Assembly (NCBI RefSeq): GCF_001427525.1
Contig: NZ_LMGU01000001.1
Coordinates: 1,893,788 to 1,957,787, forward strand
Direction of reading: 5' to 3'
DNA: 64,000 nt
Origin: Microbacterium sp. Root61
GTDB taxonomy: Bacteria; Actinomycetota; Actinomycetes; Actinomycetales; Microbacteriaceae
Positions 26,764 through 35,964 of this stretch are shown here, one piece after another (the first letter of the stretch is position 1; every line of letters starts with the position of its first letter). A program made the translations under genes and the position numbers. The notes below the pieces were generated by a model. That model worked only from the letters and a program-made list of their open reading frames with translations, was not told where the DNA came from and searched no databases.

Positions 26764-29103
26764 CTAGAGGCTCGCTGCGCGGCGACGACGCAGCAGGAAC
26801 GCTCCGACGCCCGCGGCCAGGAGCACTCCGCCGGCGATGAGGGCACTCGACGAATCCGCGCCGGTCACGGCGAGACCCTTCGCCGCGGTGACGGTGATGT
26901 CGGTCCAGCCGATGAGCGCTCCCTGCGCGTCGAGCACCGCGATCCGGTGCGCGCCGGCGGCCAGGCTCGCGGGGACGGTCACGGTGATGGAGCCCGCGGC
27001 ACTGACGACGTGCGTGCCGAGTGAGACCGGCGTCGAGTAGATCCACGCCGTGACGGTCTGCCCGGCGTACTGCGCGCCGAGCGCGATCGTGACAGTCGAG
27101 CCCGCCGTAGCCGAGGACGGCCCCGACACGGGTCCGCGGGTGGCGTCGGTGAGCTCCGAGGGCGGGACCGGCCCCGTGCCACCGGTCGACGGAAGCGTCG
27201 CGGACGGCGTCGGGCTCGGCGTGGCCGTCGGCGTCGGGCTCGGCTCGGTCGGCACTTCGGGCGCCTCGCACGGGAACGTGCCCTGACGCAGGGAGAAGCC
27301 GTCGGTGTCGGCGTCGTCCGCGTAGAACGTCGGCTTGGTGCCGTCGGCCGCGCACACCGCGTCGTCAGCGACCGCGAAGCCCTCGTTCGCGATGTTGCCC
27401 ATGTCGGCCGGGCGGGCGAACAGTCGCGACGGCGTGAACACGCCCTCGGTCAGCTCGTAGAGCGCGGTGCGCCCCTCGCACGCCTCATCGCACACGACCC
27501 ACAGCGCGGCCAGATCGGCGTCGAACTGCACGTCGGCGACGAGCGCGAACGGCGTGGCGATCGTCGCGATCCGCTGGAACGTGCCGTCGGACTTGAGCGC
27601 GTAGGCGTAGACCGAGGCGGTGCCCTCGACGCCGACGAAGAACAGCCCGTCGCCGTGGTCCGGGTAGGTGGCGGGGTCGTAGACCACACCGGTCTTCTCG
27701 TCGACGAACCCGCCGTCGACCAGGAACGCATCGGGGACCCAGGTGATGCCCTCGAGCCCGGCGTTGGCCCCGAGTCCGGGGAAGTCGGCCGCGAAGTTCC
27801 ACTCGTGCGTCGCAGTCAGGCTCGTGGCCGATCCGCTCACGTCGTAGCGCAGCACCGCGGGACGGCTGACCTTGCTGTTGTCGTTGTTGCGCTCGCTCGA
27901 GACGTAGATCCCGCCGGACGAGTCGTCGCCGACGACTGTAACGCCCTCCGCATCCACCGTGCCGGTGCCGTCCGCGTAGTGCAGCACCTTGCCGTCGGCC
28001 CAGCCGTTCGCGGCATCCGGAGCCCAGCTGTCACCCTCGGCGACGATGCGGTACAGCAGGCCGTCACCGTTCTGGACCGCCCACAGCGTGCCGGGCACTG
28101 AAGAGCCGGAGGGCTCCCAGTCCAGGCCGCTGAGGTCGCCGCCGAACGTGGCTTCGTCATCGATCGGAGTCACGGTCGAGCCGCCGAGCCACGCTTCGAC
28201 GGTGACGACGCCGGGGCACACGTTGGTCGCGCCCTTGGTCGCGTGCGACGTGGTCGTGAACTCGCCGGTGCCGTCGGGGCAGCGACCGTAGGTGGTGGTC
28301 GCGTGCGCGGTCCAGGCGTAGGAGTCGATCAGCGTCATGCCGTCGGCGGCGTACAGGCGAACCGAGTCCGCTCCGCCGAGCCCGAAGTCGAAGCCGGTCG
28401 GGGCACTCTCCACGGCGAGGTATCCACCGACCGCGATGGTGGAGCCGGTGGGGAAGACGTAGGCGTGGGTGTCGTCGTTGTCGCGCAGCACGAGTCCGCT
28501 CACGTCGATGGTCGCGGCGCTCGTGTTGATCAGCTCGACCCAGTCGTTCTCACCGGACGCGGGGTTGCTCTCGACCTCGTTGATCTTGACCGGCATGGCG
28601 CAGTCGTTCGGGGCGCCCTTGGTCGAGACGGTGGTGTCGGCGAACGCACCGGTCCCGTCGGGGCAGCGACCGTAGGTCACGATGGCGTGCCCGCTCCAGG
28701 CGTACGAGGCGACCGGAGTGGTGCCGTCGGCGGCCACGAGGTTCACCGAGTCAGCGCCGCCGAGACCGAAGTCGAAGCCGTCGGCGGTCGAGGTGGCCTG
28801 GTCGATCACGAAGAATCCGCCGGCGGGCACGATCGATCCGGCCGGGAGTAGGTAGGACTCATGGCTGGGGTCGCCGTCCACGAACCCGTAGCCGGAGATG
28901 TCCAGCGCCGTCGTGCCGGTGTTGAACACCTCGACCCAGTCGGTGTCGTCGCCGTTGCTCTCGACTTCGTTGATCACGAGCGGCGCAGGCTCGGCGGCCT
29001 GCACGGGAGTGGCCAGCAGCGCGGGTGCGACGAGCAGCGCTGCGACGGCAATCACGGCGGCGAATCGCCGGGGCAGCAAGCGAGGAGGGGAATCGGTGAG
29101 CAT
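26764..29103 (-). CDS. Secreted, sortase-anchored protein with two lamin-tail domains and a propeller-like region
   Basis: 779 residues. A signal peptide (PRRFAAVIAVAALLVAPALL, cleaved after about AQA/VQAA) is followed by two lamin-tail domains, each starting VINEVESN or KINEVESN and each containing LGGADSV and TYGRCPDGTG. Then comes a YVSSERNN...LEGITWVPDAFL region resembling a beta-propeller, a Pro/Thr/Ser linker, an Ig-like domain, and a C-terminal LAVTG followed by a membrane helix and RRRRR. LAxTG is the class E sortase signal of actinobacteria, so the protein should be attached to the wall. ATG 29103 gives a normal signal peptide. No enzyme motif was recognised; a surface-binding or scaffold role is likely. 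Confidence 0.85.
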   Translation of the reverse strand: MLTDSPPRLLPRRFAAVIAVAALLVAPALLATPVQAAEPAPLVINEVESNGDDTDWVEVFNTGTTALDISGYGFVDGDPSHESYLLPAGSIVPAGGFFVIDQATSTADGFDFGLGGADSVNLVAADGTTPVASYAWSGHAIVTYGRCPDGTGAFADTTVSTKGAPNDCAMPVKINEVESNPASGENDWVELINTSAATIDVSGLVLRDNDDTHAYVFPTGSTIAVGGYLAVESAPTGFDFGLGGADSVRLYAADGMTLIDSYAWTAHATTTYGRCPDGTGEFTTTSHATKGATNVCPGVVTVEAWLGGSTVTPIDDEATFGGDLSGLDWEPSGSSVPGTLWAVQNGDGLLYRIVAEGDSWAPDAANGWADGKVLHYADGTGTVDAEGVTVVGDDSSGGIYVSSERNNDNSKVSRPAVLRYDVSGSATSLTATHEWNFAADFPGLGANAGLEGITWVPDAFLVDGGFVDEKTGVVYDPATYPDHGDGLFFVGVEGTASVYAYALKSDGTFQRIATIATPFALVADVQFDADLAALWVVCDEACEGRTALYELTEGVFTPSRLFARPADMGNIANEGFAVADDAVCAADGTKPTFYADDADTDGFSLRQGTFPCEAPEVPTEPSPTPTATPSPTPSATLPSTGGTGPVPPSELTDATRGPVSGPSSATAGSTVTIALGAQYAGQTVTAWIYSTPVSLGTHVVSAAGSITVTVPASLAAGAHRIAVLDAQGALIGWTDITVTAAKGLAVTGADSSSALIAGGVLLAAGVGAFLLRRRRAASL

Positions 29104-29212
29104 GCGGGGAGGCACCTTCGGACGGGGCGGACAGGACCGTCCGCCACACTGTCCGGCGCACGCGACCGGGAGGTGAACGGCGCATGACCGGCCACCGACC
29201 GGAGCGCGAAAT

Positions 29213-29250
29213 GGGAATGCCCCGGTGCCGTACGGCACCGGGGCATCCCC
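29213..29250. terminator. Terminator hairpin downstream of the GH3 gene
   Basis: A near-perfect palindrome centred on CGTACG pairs 29213-29231 with 29232-29250 (one mismatch). It follows the GH3 stop by about 20 bases on the minus strand and has TTTGTTT on its plus-strand right side, and it also insulates the upstream region of the lamin-tail gene. Confidence 0.75.
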
Positions 29251-29268
29251 TTTGTTTCTACTGCGAGA

Positions 29269-31551
29269 TCAGGCTCCGGCGGTCGCCGCGTTGGCCATCG
29301 CGAGGAGCTGGTCGACCTGCTCCGGACGGAAGTCATCGCCGGCGAGCATGCCGATGCGTCCGATCGGGAAGGACCCCATCATCTTCTGCATGTCGACACC
29401 CTCGGGCATGATCGACGACGCGCCCTCCATGGCGGAGGCCATCTGCGCCATCGCCTGCTGCATGATCGGGCCGGCGACCGGGTGCGCGAACACCTCGGCG
29501 AGCGACGACTCGCGGTTCAGCAGCATGACGACGGCGTCGCCGGCGACCTCGACGGTCGTGGACGAGCGGATGTCGCGGCTCGACGCGGCGACATCCACCG
29601 TGTACGCGCCGCCCTCGACGACCCACCGGTCGGCGCGGACGTTCCAGTACGCCAGGTCGGCACGACGGACCGTGAGGAGCACCTCGCGGCTCTCGCCGGC
29701 CTCGAGCGACACCAGCGCGAACGCCTTGAGCTCGCGCTCGGGGCGCTGCACGGCCTCGGAGGCCAGTCCGGTGTACGCCTGCACGACCTCGCGGCCGGCC
29801 CGCTTTCCGGTGTTGGTGACCGTGACGCGCACCTCGACATCGCCGTCCGCGTTCACGGATGCCGCGGCATCCCCGTATCCGAACGTCGTGTACGAGAGAC
29901 CATGCCCGAACGGGAAGGTCACGTCGATCTTGCGCGCGTCGTACCAGCGGTAGCCCACGAACAGTCCCTCGCCGTAGCGGACGTGACCGTCCTCGCCCGG
30001 GAAGTTGAGGAATGCCGCGGTGTCCTCCAGGCGCACCGGGATCGTCTCGGTGAGCTTGGCCGACGGGTTGACGTCGCCGTAGAGCACGTCGGCGATGGCA
30101 CCGCCACCCGCCTGGCCGAGCAGCCAGCCCTCGAGGATCGCGGGAACGCGGTCGGCGAAGGGAAGCGCGACGACGCTGCCGTTCGACAGCACGACGACGG
30201 TGTTCGGGTTGACCTCGAGCACGGCGTCGAGCAGCTCGAGCTGCACAGCCGGCAGGTCGATGTGCTCGCGGTCGTAGCCCTCGGACTCCGCCGCGGCCGG
30301 GAGGCCGAGGAAGACGACGGCGACATCGTTCTTCGCCGCCAGCGCGACGGCGTCGGCACGCAGTGCCGCGGCATCGCCGGATCCGTTGAGCGTGAAGCCG
30401 GGCGCCTGGAAGACGAAGTCCTCGCCCGCCTTGGCCACGATCTCGAGCGCGACCGAGTCGATGCGCGTCGGGTTGATCATCGACGAGCCGGCACCCTGGT
30501 AGCGCGGCTGGTCCACGAAGGCACCGATCAGCGCGACCGACTTCTGACCCTGCAGCGGGAGCAGATCGCCGTCGTTCTTCAGTAGCACGATCGAGCGGCC
30601 GGCGACCTCACGCGCGAGCGCGTGGTGTGCGTCGACATCGAGCGGACCGGCGACGCGCGGGGTCTCCTTCCAGCGCAGCGCGAGCTTCGCGATACGCGTG
30701 GCCGAGACATCCACGACGCTCTCATTGAGCGAGCCGTCCTGCACGGCCGCGACGATCTGCGCGTCGGTGATGCCACCCGAAGACGGCATCTCCAGGTCCA
30801 TGCCCGCGGCGATCGAGGCGATCCGGTCGTTGACGGCGCCCCAGTCGGAGACGACGAGCCCTTCGAAGCCCCACTCGTTGCGCAGCACCTGCGTGAGCAG
30901 GAACGGGTCCTCGGAGGCGAAGACGCCGTTGACCCGGTTGTAGGCGCACATGACCGTGTACGGCTGAGCGTCCTCGACCACACGCTGGAAGCTGCGCAGG
31001 TAGATCTCGCGCAGCGGACGGGGGTCGATGTCGCTGGAGGACCGCATGCGGTCGTGCTCCTGGTTGTTGGCCGCGAAGTGCTTGAGAGAAGTGCCGACGC
31101 CGGTCGACTGCGTGCCCTGCACGAGGGCGGTGGCCATGACGCTCGAGGCGATCGGGTCTTCCGAGAAGTACTCGAAGTTGCGACCGCACAGCGGCGAGCG
31201 CTTGATGTTCACGCCCGGGCCGAGGATGACCGCGACGTCCTCGATGGAGGACTCCACGCCCAGCGCCTCACCGACGCGGTACGCGAGCTCGGTGTCCCAC
31301 GACGAACCGAGGCCCACTGCGGGCGGGAAGCACGTGGCCGGGACGCTGTCGCCGATACCGAGGTGGTCGGCGCTGCCGCGCTGCTTGCGCAGGCCGTGCG
31401 GACCGTCGGTGACCATGACGGACGGGATGCCGGCACGTTCGACGCCCTTGGTGTACCAGAAGCTGGCGCCGCTGGTGAGCGAAGCCTTCTCCTCGAGGGT
31501 CAGATCTGCGACGGCTGCCGCAGCGGCATCCTGAATGGTGGTGTCGGTCAT
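29269..31551 (-). CDS. GH3 beta-glucosidase, cytoplasmic
   Basis: 760 residues with the GH3 two-domain core plus a fibronectin III-like domain. KHFAANNQE (157-165) binds the substrate and the nucleophile Asp236 is in VVSDWGAV. There is no signal peptide, so it cleaves beta-glucosides taken up by the cell. ATG 31551 has AAGGAT 7 bases upstream. About 85 residues after the Fn3 domain form a Met-rich helical tail (for example MQQAMAQMASAMEG). Third gene after an MFS transporter and a PAP2 protein, it most likely handles the sugar imported by the former. Confidence 0.93.
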   Translation of the reverse strand: MTDTTIQDAAAAAVADLTLEEKASLTSGASFWYTKGVERAGIPSVMVTDGPHGLRKQRGSADHLGIGDSVPATCFPPAVGLGSSWDTELAYRVGEALGVESSIEDVAVILGPGVNIKRSPLCGRNFEYFSEDPIASSVMATALVQGTQSTGVGTSLKHFAANNQEHDRMRSSSDIDPRPLREIYLRSFQRVVEDAQPYTVMCAYNRVNGVFASEDPFLLTQVLRNEWGFEGLVVSDWGAVNDRIASIAAGMDLEMPSSGGITDAQIVAAVQDGSLNESVVDVSATRIAKLALRWKETPRVAGPLDVDAHHALAREVAGRSIVLLKNDGDLLPLQGQKSVALIGAFVDQPRYQGAGSSMINPTRIDSVALEIVAKAGEDFVFQAPGFTLNGSGDAAALRADAVALAAKNDVAVVFLGLPAAAESEGYDREHIDLPAVQLELLDAVLEVNPNTVVVLSNGSVVALPFADRVPAILEGWLLGQAGGGAIADVLYGDVNPSAKLTETIPVRLEDTAAFLNFPGEDGHVRYGEGLFVGYRWYDARKIDVTFPFGHGLSYTTFGYGDAAASVNADGDVEVRVTVTNTGKRAGREVVQAYTGLASEAVQRPERELKAFALVSLEAGESREVLLTVRRADLAYWNVRADRWVVEGGAYTVDVAASSRDIRSSTTVEVAGDAVVMLLNRESSLAEVFAHPVAGPIMQQAMAQMASAMEGASSIMPEGVDMQKMMGSFPIGRIGMLAGDDFRPEQVDQLLAMANAATAGA

Positions 31552-31579
31552 GTATTCATCCTTCTTTTTCAATCGTCGA

Positions 31580-32347
31580 TCAGGCAGGGGAGGTCTGGGT
31601 GCGGTTGCCGAGGTGCATGAACCATACGGGACGACCGTAGTCGCGCTGGAGGAGCGGCCAGAATGCCCACCACATCAACAGCGCCGCCGAGACGCCCGCG
31701 ACGAGTCCGAAGATCGTGTCGGACAGCCAGTGCGCGTTGATGAGCGTGCGCTGCCACAGCATTCCCAGCATGAGGAGGGCGCCGATGACCCACCACACCT
31801 TGCGCGCCGTGCGGCGGGCCGAGGGGATGAGCGCGGCGATGCCGATCACGAGAGCGCCGGCGCTCACCGCGTGCCCCGAGGGGAACGAGCCGTGGTCGAC
31901 CTGGAAGAGCGGCCCGAACAGTCCGAGCGCCTCGTCCGTCGCGGGACGAGGGCGATCGACGAGGTTCTTCATCCCCTGGGAGAACAGCCCCGGCCCGACC
32001 AGGGTGGTCGTGAGGAAGAAGAGCGCCGAGCGCCAGCGTCCGACGATCGCGAGCCCCACAGGGATGAGGATGACCGTGAGGAGCGCACCCGGCGCCTCGC
32101 CGAGGAACTGGAAGAACATCGGCACGGCGGTGGTGTGCAGCGACCCTTCGGTCGACGCGCCCACCAGCGCGCGCCACCAGTCATCCAGCGGCTGCGTGAA
32201 CGGCGCCGACGGGTTCAGGCCGACGAACAGCCCCATGAGGGCGAATGCCGCGAGAAGCCCCAGCGACCACCACAGCATCGCCTGGGGGCGGCGCACGACG
32301 GATGCCGCGGCATCCGCCTGCTGCGCCTGAGCGGTGTCGGCTGCCAT
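31580..32347 (-). CDS. PAP2 family membrane phosphatase
   Basis: 255 residues with about five or six membrane helices and the three acid-phosphatase motifs: KNLVDRPRP, FPSGHAVSAG and RTLINAHWLSD. Such proteins dephosphorylate lipid phosphates (phosphatidate, undecaprenyl diphosphate) at the outer membrane face. ATG 32347 touches the MFS stop (TGATG); ATG 32371 is a longer alternative. Its place between a sugar transporter and a beta-glucosidase is unusual, and no functional link is obvious. Confidence 0.88.
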   Translation of the reverse strand: MAADTAQAQQADAAASVVRRPQAMLWWSLGLLAAFALMGLFVGLNPSAPFTQPLDDWWRALVGASTEGSLHTTAVPMFFQFLGEAPGALLTVILIPVGLAIVGRWRSALFFLTTTLVGPGLFSQGMKNLVDRPRPATDEALGLFGPLFQVDHGSFPSGHAVSAGALVIGIAALIPSARRTARKVWWVIGALLMLGMLWQRTLINAHWLSDTIFGLVAGVSAALLMWWAFWPLLQRDYGRPVWFMHLGNRTQTSPA

Positions 32348-33645
32348 CAACGGGATGCCTTGATCGGCCACACCGCGAAGGCACCGAGGATGCTGAGCAC
32401 GATGCCGACCGGGAATAGACCGGCGAAGCCGACGGTCAGGACGATCGTGCCGGCAACGGTGGGTGCGAGCGTCTGCGGCAGCGTCGCGGCGATGTTGACG
32501 ACGCCGAGGTCCTTCGCAAACGACTTTGCGGAGGGCAAGACCTGACTCATGAGCGCGGTGTCGACGGCCTGGAACATGCCGAAGCCGAGGCCGGAGATGA
32601 AGGTCATGAGCATCCAGCCCTCGATGGTCGGCGAGATCATCGGGACCAGGAACGCGAGACCGACGACGACTGACGAGCCGAAGATGAAGGGCTTACGGCG
32701 GCCGACCTTGTCGGAGAGGGGTCCGGAGATGATCGTCGAGATCAGGATGCCGGCGAGGCTCAGAAGGCCGAGAATCGGGATGACGGTGCCGGGATCCTCG
32801 ATGCCGAGGTAGTCCGTGAGGATGAGGTACTGGTACCCGATCACGGAGAAGTATCCCGTGTAGAGGAGCAGACGGCCCGTGAACGCCCAGAAGAAGTCGG
32901 GGTGCTTGACCGGGTTTACCCAGAACGTCCGAAGGAAGTCGCCGAGCTTGAAGGGCTCCGGCTGGATGTCCTTGCTGGAGTAGTCGGGGTTGAAGATCAC
33001 GAAAAGCGACAGCGCCACGATCGAGATGATCGCGAAGATCACGTAGCCGGCGGCGATGCTGTGCAGGAACATCGAGCCGACGATGGATCCGCCGAGCGCA
33101 CCGACCATGAGGCCGATACCGGAGAGCGCGGCGAACGTGCCGCGACGAGCGAGCGGGACGCGATCGGGCATGACAGCACTCAGCGGCCCCTGCGCGAAGT
33201 TGTAACAGATCTGCACGAGGGTCCACGCGATGACGAAGCCGACGAGCGAGTTCGCGAACGCGAGCCCGACGAGCGCGAGTCCGCCGGCCAGGGATCCGAT
33301 GATGATCCAGGGAGCGCGACGGCCGAAGCGCGAGCGGGTGCGGTCCGAGATCACGCCCGCGATGGGCTGCGCGAGGATCGAAGCGAATGATCCGATCGTG
33401 GTGATGATCAGGAGGTTCAGAATCTTGTTTGCCGAGTCGAACTCGGTGACCTGCGCGGGGAGCAGGATGCCCGGGACAGCACCCCAGATCAGGAAGATGC
33501 CGAGGTTTGCGGGGATGATCCACCACAGCAGGCGCCGGACGCCCTTGATGGGAGTGGGCGGATCGTCGTTGCCCGCCGCCTCTTCGATGAAGGCGAGGTC
33601 GACGGCATCGACCTCGGGCGCAGCAGAGTCTGACGGCGTTGTCAT
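32347..33645 (-). CDS. MFS sugar transporter (glycoside uptake, GPH/SLC45-like)
   Basis: 432 residues with 12 predicted helices. The loop 2-3 motif reads GVISDRTRSRFGRRAPWI, which matches glycoside-pentoside-hexuronide and sucrose-type symporters, and the second half has SGPLSDKVGRRKPF. ATG 33645 has GAAGGA 6 bases upstream. It is first in the operon with PAP2 and GH3 and divergent from a TetR regulator, so it is the likely importer of the beta-glucoside hydrolysed by GH3. Confidence 0.88.
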   Translation of the reverse strand: MTTPSDSAAPEVDAVDLAFIEEAAGNDDPPTPIKGVRRLLWWIIPANLGIFLIWGAVPGILLPAQVTEFDSANKILNLLIITTIGSFASILAQPIAGVISDRTRSRFGRRAPWIIIGSLAGGLALVGLAFANSLVGFVIAWTLVQICYNFAQGPLSAVMPDRVPLARRGTFAALSGIGLMVGALGGSIVGSMFLHSIAAGYVIFAIISIVALSLFVIFNPDYSSKDIQPEPFKLGDFLRTFWVNPVKHPDFFWAFTGRLLLYTGYFSVIGYQYLILTDYLGIEDPGTVIPILGLLSLAGILISTIISGPLSDKVGRRKPFIFGSSVVVGLAFLVPMISPTIEGWMLMTFISGLGFGMFQAVDTALMSQVLPSAKSFAKDLGVVNIAATLPQTLAPTVAGTIVLTVGFAGLFPVGIVLSILGAFAVWPIKASR

Positions 33646-33693
33646 TGGGATTCCTTCGTTCGGGCAGGGGGCTCCACAGCGAGCTTCGCGAAA

Positions 33694-33740
33694 ACTGTAT
33701 GCCACTCGGTATTGAAATGCAAGGGTCGGCGGTTTAGGGT
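33694..33740. promoter_or_regulatory. Overlapping divergent promoters of the MFS and TetR operons
   Basis: Rightward: TTGAAA (33712-33717), 17 bases, TAGGGT (33735-33740), which would start transcription at or within a base of the TetR ATG. Leftward: TTGCAT (33722-33717), 17 bases, TACAGT (33699-33694). The two -35 elements share a base. ATGCC-ACTC-GGTAT (33699-33712) is an imperfect palindrome inside the leftward promoter and a good candidate TetR operator. Confidence 0.6.
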
Positions 33741-33746
33741 CGACGC

Positions 33747-34349
33747 ATGGCACAGCGGGGTTCATATGCGAAAGGCATCGCGAAGCGTGAGGAGATTCTC
33801 TCGACGGCGCTCGAGGTGATTGCGCGCGAGGGCTATCGGGGCGCCTCTGTGAAAGAGCTCGCCGAGGCCGTCGGGCTGAGCCAGGCCGGGCTGCTGCACT
33901 ACTTCGACAGCAAGGACGAGCTGTTCACCGAGATCCTGCGCAAGCGCGATGAGATCGACCTCGAGACCTACCGCACCGAGACGGATGTCGATCCGCTGCG
34001 GGTCTTCCTGCGCGTGATGCGGCACAACGCCGAGGTTCCAGGCCTCGTCGAGTTGTACACCCGCTTGAATGCGGAGGCCAGCAACCACGACCATCCTGCA
34101 CACCGCTTCTTCGCCGAACGCCGCGCGGCGATGCATGCCCTGTTCGACGGCGTCATCGACGAGGGGAAGCGCTCCGGGCGCTATCCCGACGACGTCGACA
34201 CCGCCACCTTCGGCCTGGTCATCACGGCTGTCGCCGACGGCCTCCAGACCCTCTGGCTGCAGGATCCCACCATTGACATGGCGACCGAGATCGAGCGACT
34301 GCTCATATCTCTCGGCGTACTCTCCCCCGAACGGAGCACCACCGCATGA
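33747..34349 (+). CDS. TetR/AcrR family regulator
   Basis: 200 residues: helix-turn-helix ASVKELAEAVGLSQAGLLHYFDSKDELF (about 35-62) and an all-helical ligand domain. It is likely translated from a leaderless message. Divergent from the MFS-PAP2-GH3 operon and overlapping the carboxylesterase by ATGA, it probably controls both units from the shared promoter region. The effector could be an acylated or aromatic glucoside. Confidence 0.88.
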   Translation: MAQRGSYAKGIAKREEILSTALEVIAREGYRGASVKELAEAVGLSQAGLLHYFDSKDELFTEILRKRDEIDLETYRTETDVDPLRVFLRVMRHNAEVPGLVELYTRLNAEASNHDHPAHRFFAERRAAMHALFDGVIDEGKRSGRYPDDVDTATFGLVITAVADGLQTLWLQDPTIDMATEIERLLISLGVLSPERSTTA

Positions 34350-35854
34350 GCACCCCCGCCACCGACGCCGAGGCGATCGATCCCACCCTCGACGGCCCGA
34401 TCGTCGCCATCGACGCAGGTCGGGTCCGCGGTGTCTGGCGAGACGGCTCCGCCGCCTTCCTCGGCATCCCGTTCGCCGAAGCGCCCGTCGGTCCGCTGCG
34501 CTTCGAAGCACCCGTTCCGGTCGCCGCGTGGGACGGCGTGCGCGATGCCACTGAACTGTGCGCGACGCCGCAGCGCAAGCAGCTCGCCGAGATCACGCTG
34601 ATCCCCGAGCCGTCGATCCCCGGTGACTCGACCCTGAACGTCAACGTCTACACGCCGACCCCCGGTGAGACCACGACAGCGCTGCCGGTGCTCGTGTACA
34701 TCCACGGCGGCGGCTACACCGCCGGCTCGCCCGCGAGCCCGTGGTACGACGGCCGCTCGTTCAACCGCGACGGTGTCGTGACGGTCTCGATCTCCTACCG
34801 CCTCGGCTTCGACGGCTTCGGCTACATCGACGGCGTCCCCTCCAATCGCGGCGTACGCGACTGGCTGCTGGCCCTGGACTGGGTGCAGCGCAACATCGCA
34901 GCGTTCGGCGGCGACCCGTCGCGCGTCACGATCTCCGGTCAGTCTGCCGGCGGCGGCGCCGTACTGACGCTGCTCGGCATGCCGTCGGCACAGCACCTGT
35001 TCCACTCGGCGTGGAGCCTATCCGGTGCCGTCGGCGACGTGCGCGAGTCGCGGGCGAAGACCTTCGCCGCGACGCTCGCGAAGCTCGCCGGCGTTGAGCC
35101 CACCCGCGAGGGCTTCGCCTCATTGCCCGAGACCCGCATCCTCGAGCTCCAGGATGCCGCGTCCAACCCCGACAACCTCGACCCGATGGCCGGCATCGCC
35201 TCGATGCTGAAGGACGGTCTGCCGTGGGGTCCGATGATCGACGGCGACCTCATCACTCAGCCGACCTTCGACTCGCTGCGCAGCGGCGTGGGCGGCGACA
35301 AGCCGCTCGTGCTGGGCGCCACCGATGACGAGTTCACGATGGCCACGGATGCCGCGAAGAACAAGCTGCGCTTCGTCCCGGCGTCCCTCGTCCTGGGCAA
35401 GTTCGTCACCGACAAGGCGACGCGCAAGGGCTACCTCGCCGCCAACAAGGAACAGCGCCGCAAGGGCACCGCGGCCGTGCTCGGCCGCTTCATGACCGAC
35501 AGCATGTTCCGGGCGCCCATCGTCCGGATCGCCGAGGCTCGCGGCTCGTACCCGACCTGGGTGTATCGATTCGCGTGGGCGTCGCCGAAGCTCGGCTGGG
35601 CCGTGCACTGCATCGATGTGCCGTTCTGGTTCGACTGCCTCGACTCCGAGAAGATCGACTACATCGCGGGCGACAACCCGCCGCAGGCCCTGGCCGACGA
35701 GGTGCACGGCGCCGCCGTCTCGCTCGTGCGCGAAGGCACTCCAGGGTGGCCCGCATGGTCGAACGACCCCGGCGCGACGCGCGTGTTCGACGCCGACCCC
35801 ACCACCCCCGAGGTGCTGCCCGACGGCTACGCCTCGGTGCGTCCGCTGGTCTGA
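34346..35854 (+). CDS. Type-B carboxylesterase
   Basis: 502 residues, a carboxylesterase/lipase of the cholinesterase-like fold. HGGG (120-123) forms the oxyanion hole and Ser200 in ISGQSAGGG is the nucleophile; the histidine is likely in GWAVHCIDVPF. No signal peptide is seen, so it acts in the cytoplasm. Cotranscribed with the TetR gene and opposite a glucoside uptake operon, it may remove acyl groups from imported glycosides before GH3 cleavage. That link is inferred from position. Confidence 0.88.
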   Translation: MSTPATDAEAIDPTLDGPIVAIDAGRVRGVWRDGSAAFLGIPFAEAPVGPLRFEAPVPVAAWDGVRDATELCATPQRKQLAEITLIPEPSIPGDSTLNVNVYTPTPGETTTALPVLVYIHGGGYTAGSPASPWYDGRSFNRDGVVTVSISYRLGFDGFGYIDGVPSNRGVRDWLLALDWVQRNIAAFGGDPSRVTISGQSAGGGAVLTLLGMPSAQHLFHSAWSLSGAVGDVRESRAKTFAATLAKLAGVEPTREGFASLPETRILELQDAASNPDNLDPMAGIASMLKDGLPWGPMIDGDLITQPTFDSLRSGVGGDKPLVLGATDDEFTMATDAAKNKLRFVPASLVLGKFVTDKATRKGYLAANKEQRRKGTAAVLGRFMTDSMFRAPIVRIAEARGSYPTWVYRFAWASPKLGWAVHCIDVPFWFDCLDSEKIDYIAGDNPPQALADEVHGAAVSLVREGTPGWPAWSNDPGATRVFDADPTTPEVLPDGYASVRPLV

Positions 35855-35953
35855 CGCTCCGTCTCGCTTCGCTCGCCCAACGACCGGTTTCCGCCGGTCG
35901 TTGAGCGAGCCGCGCGTCCGGCGGTTGAGCGACGAGCGCGGCGAGGAGACGAA
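35854..35953. repeat. REP-like intergenic palindrome with GTTGAGCGA units
   Basis: Arms 35872-35887 and 35894-35909 pair at 15 of 16 positions, and further GTTGAGCGA-type sequence continues to 35953 (GCGGTTGAGCGACGAGCG, then GAGGAGACGAA). Inverted copies of a unit resembling GTTGAGCGAGCG-AGCGAGACGAA are common between genes in Microbacteriaceae as I remember them. It can also act as a terminator for the convergent genes on each side. Confidence 0.65.
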
Positions 35954-35964
35954 CCGCGCCCGCC

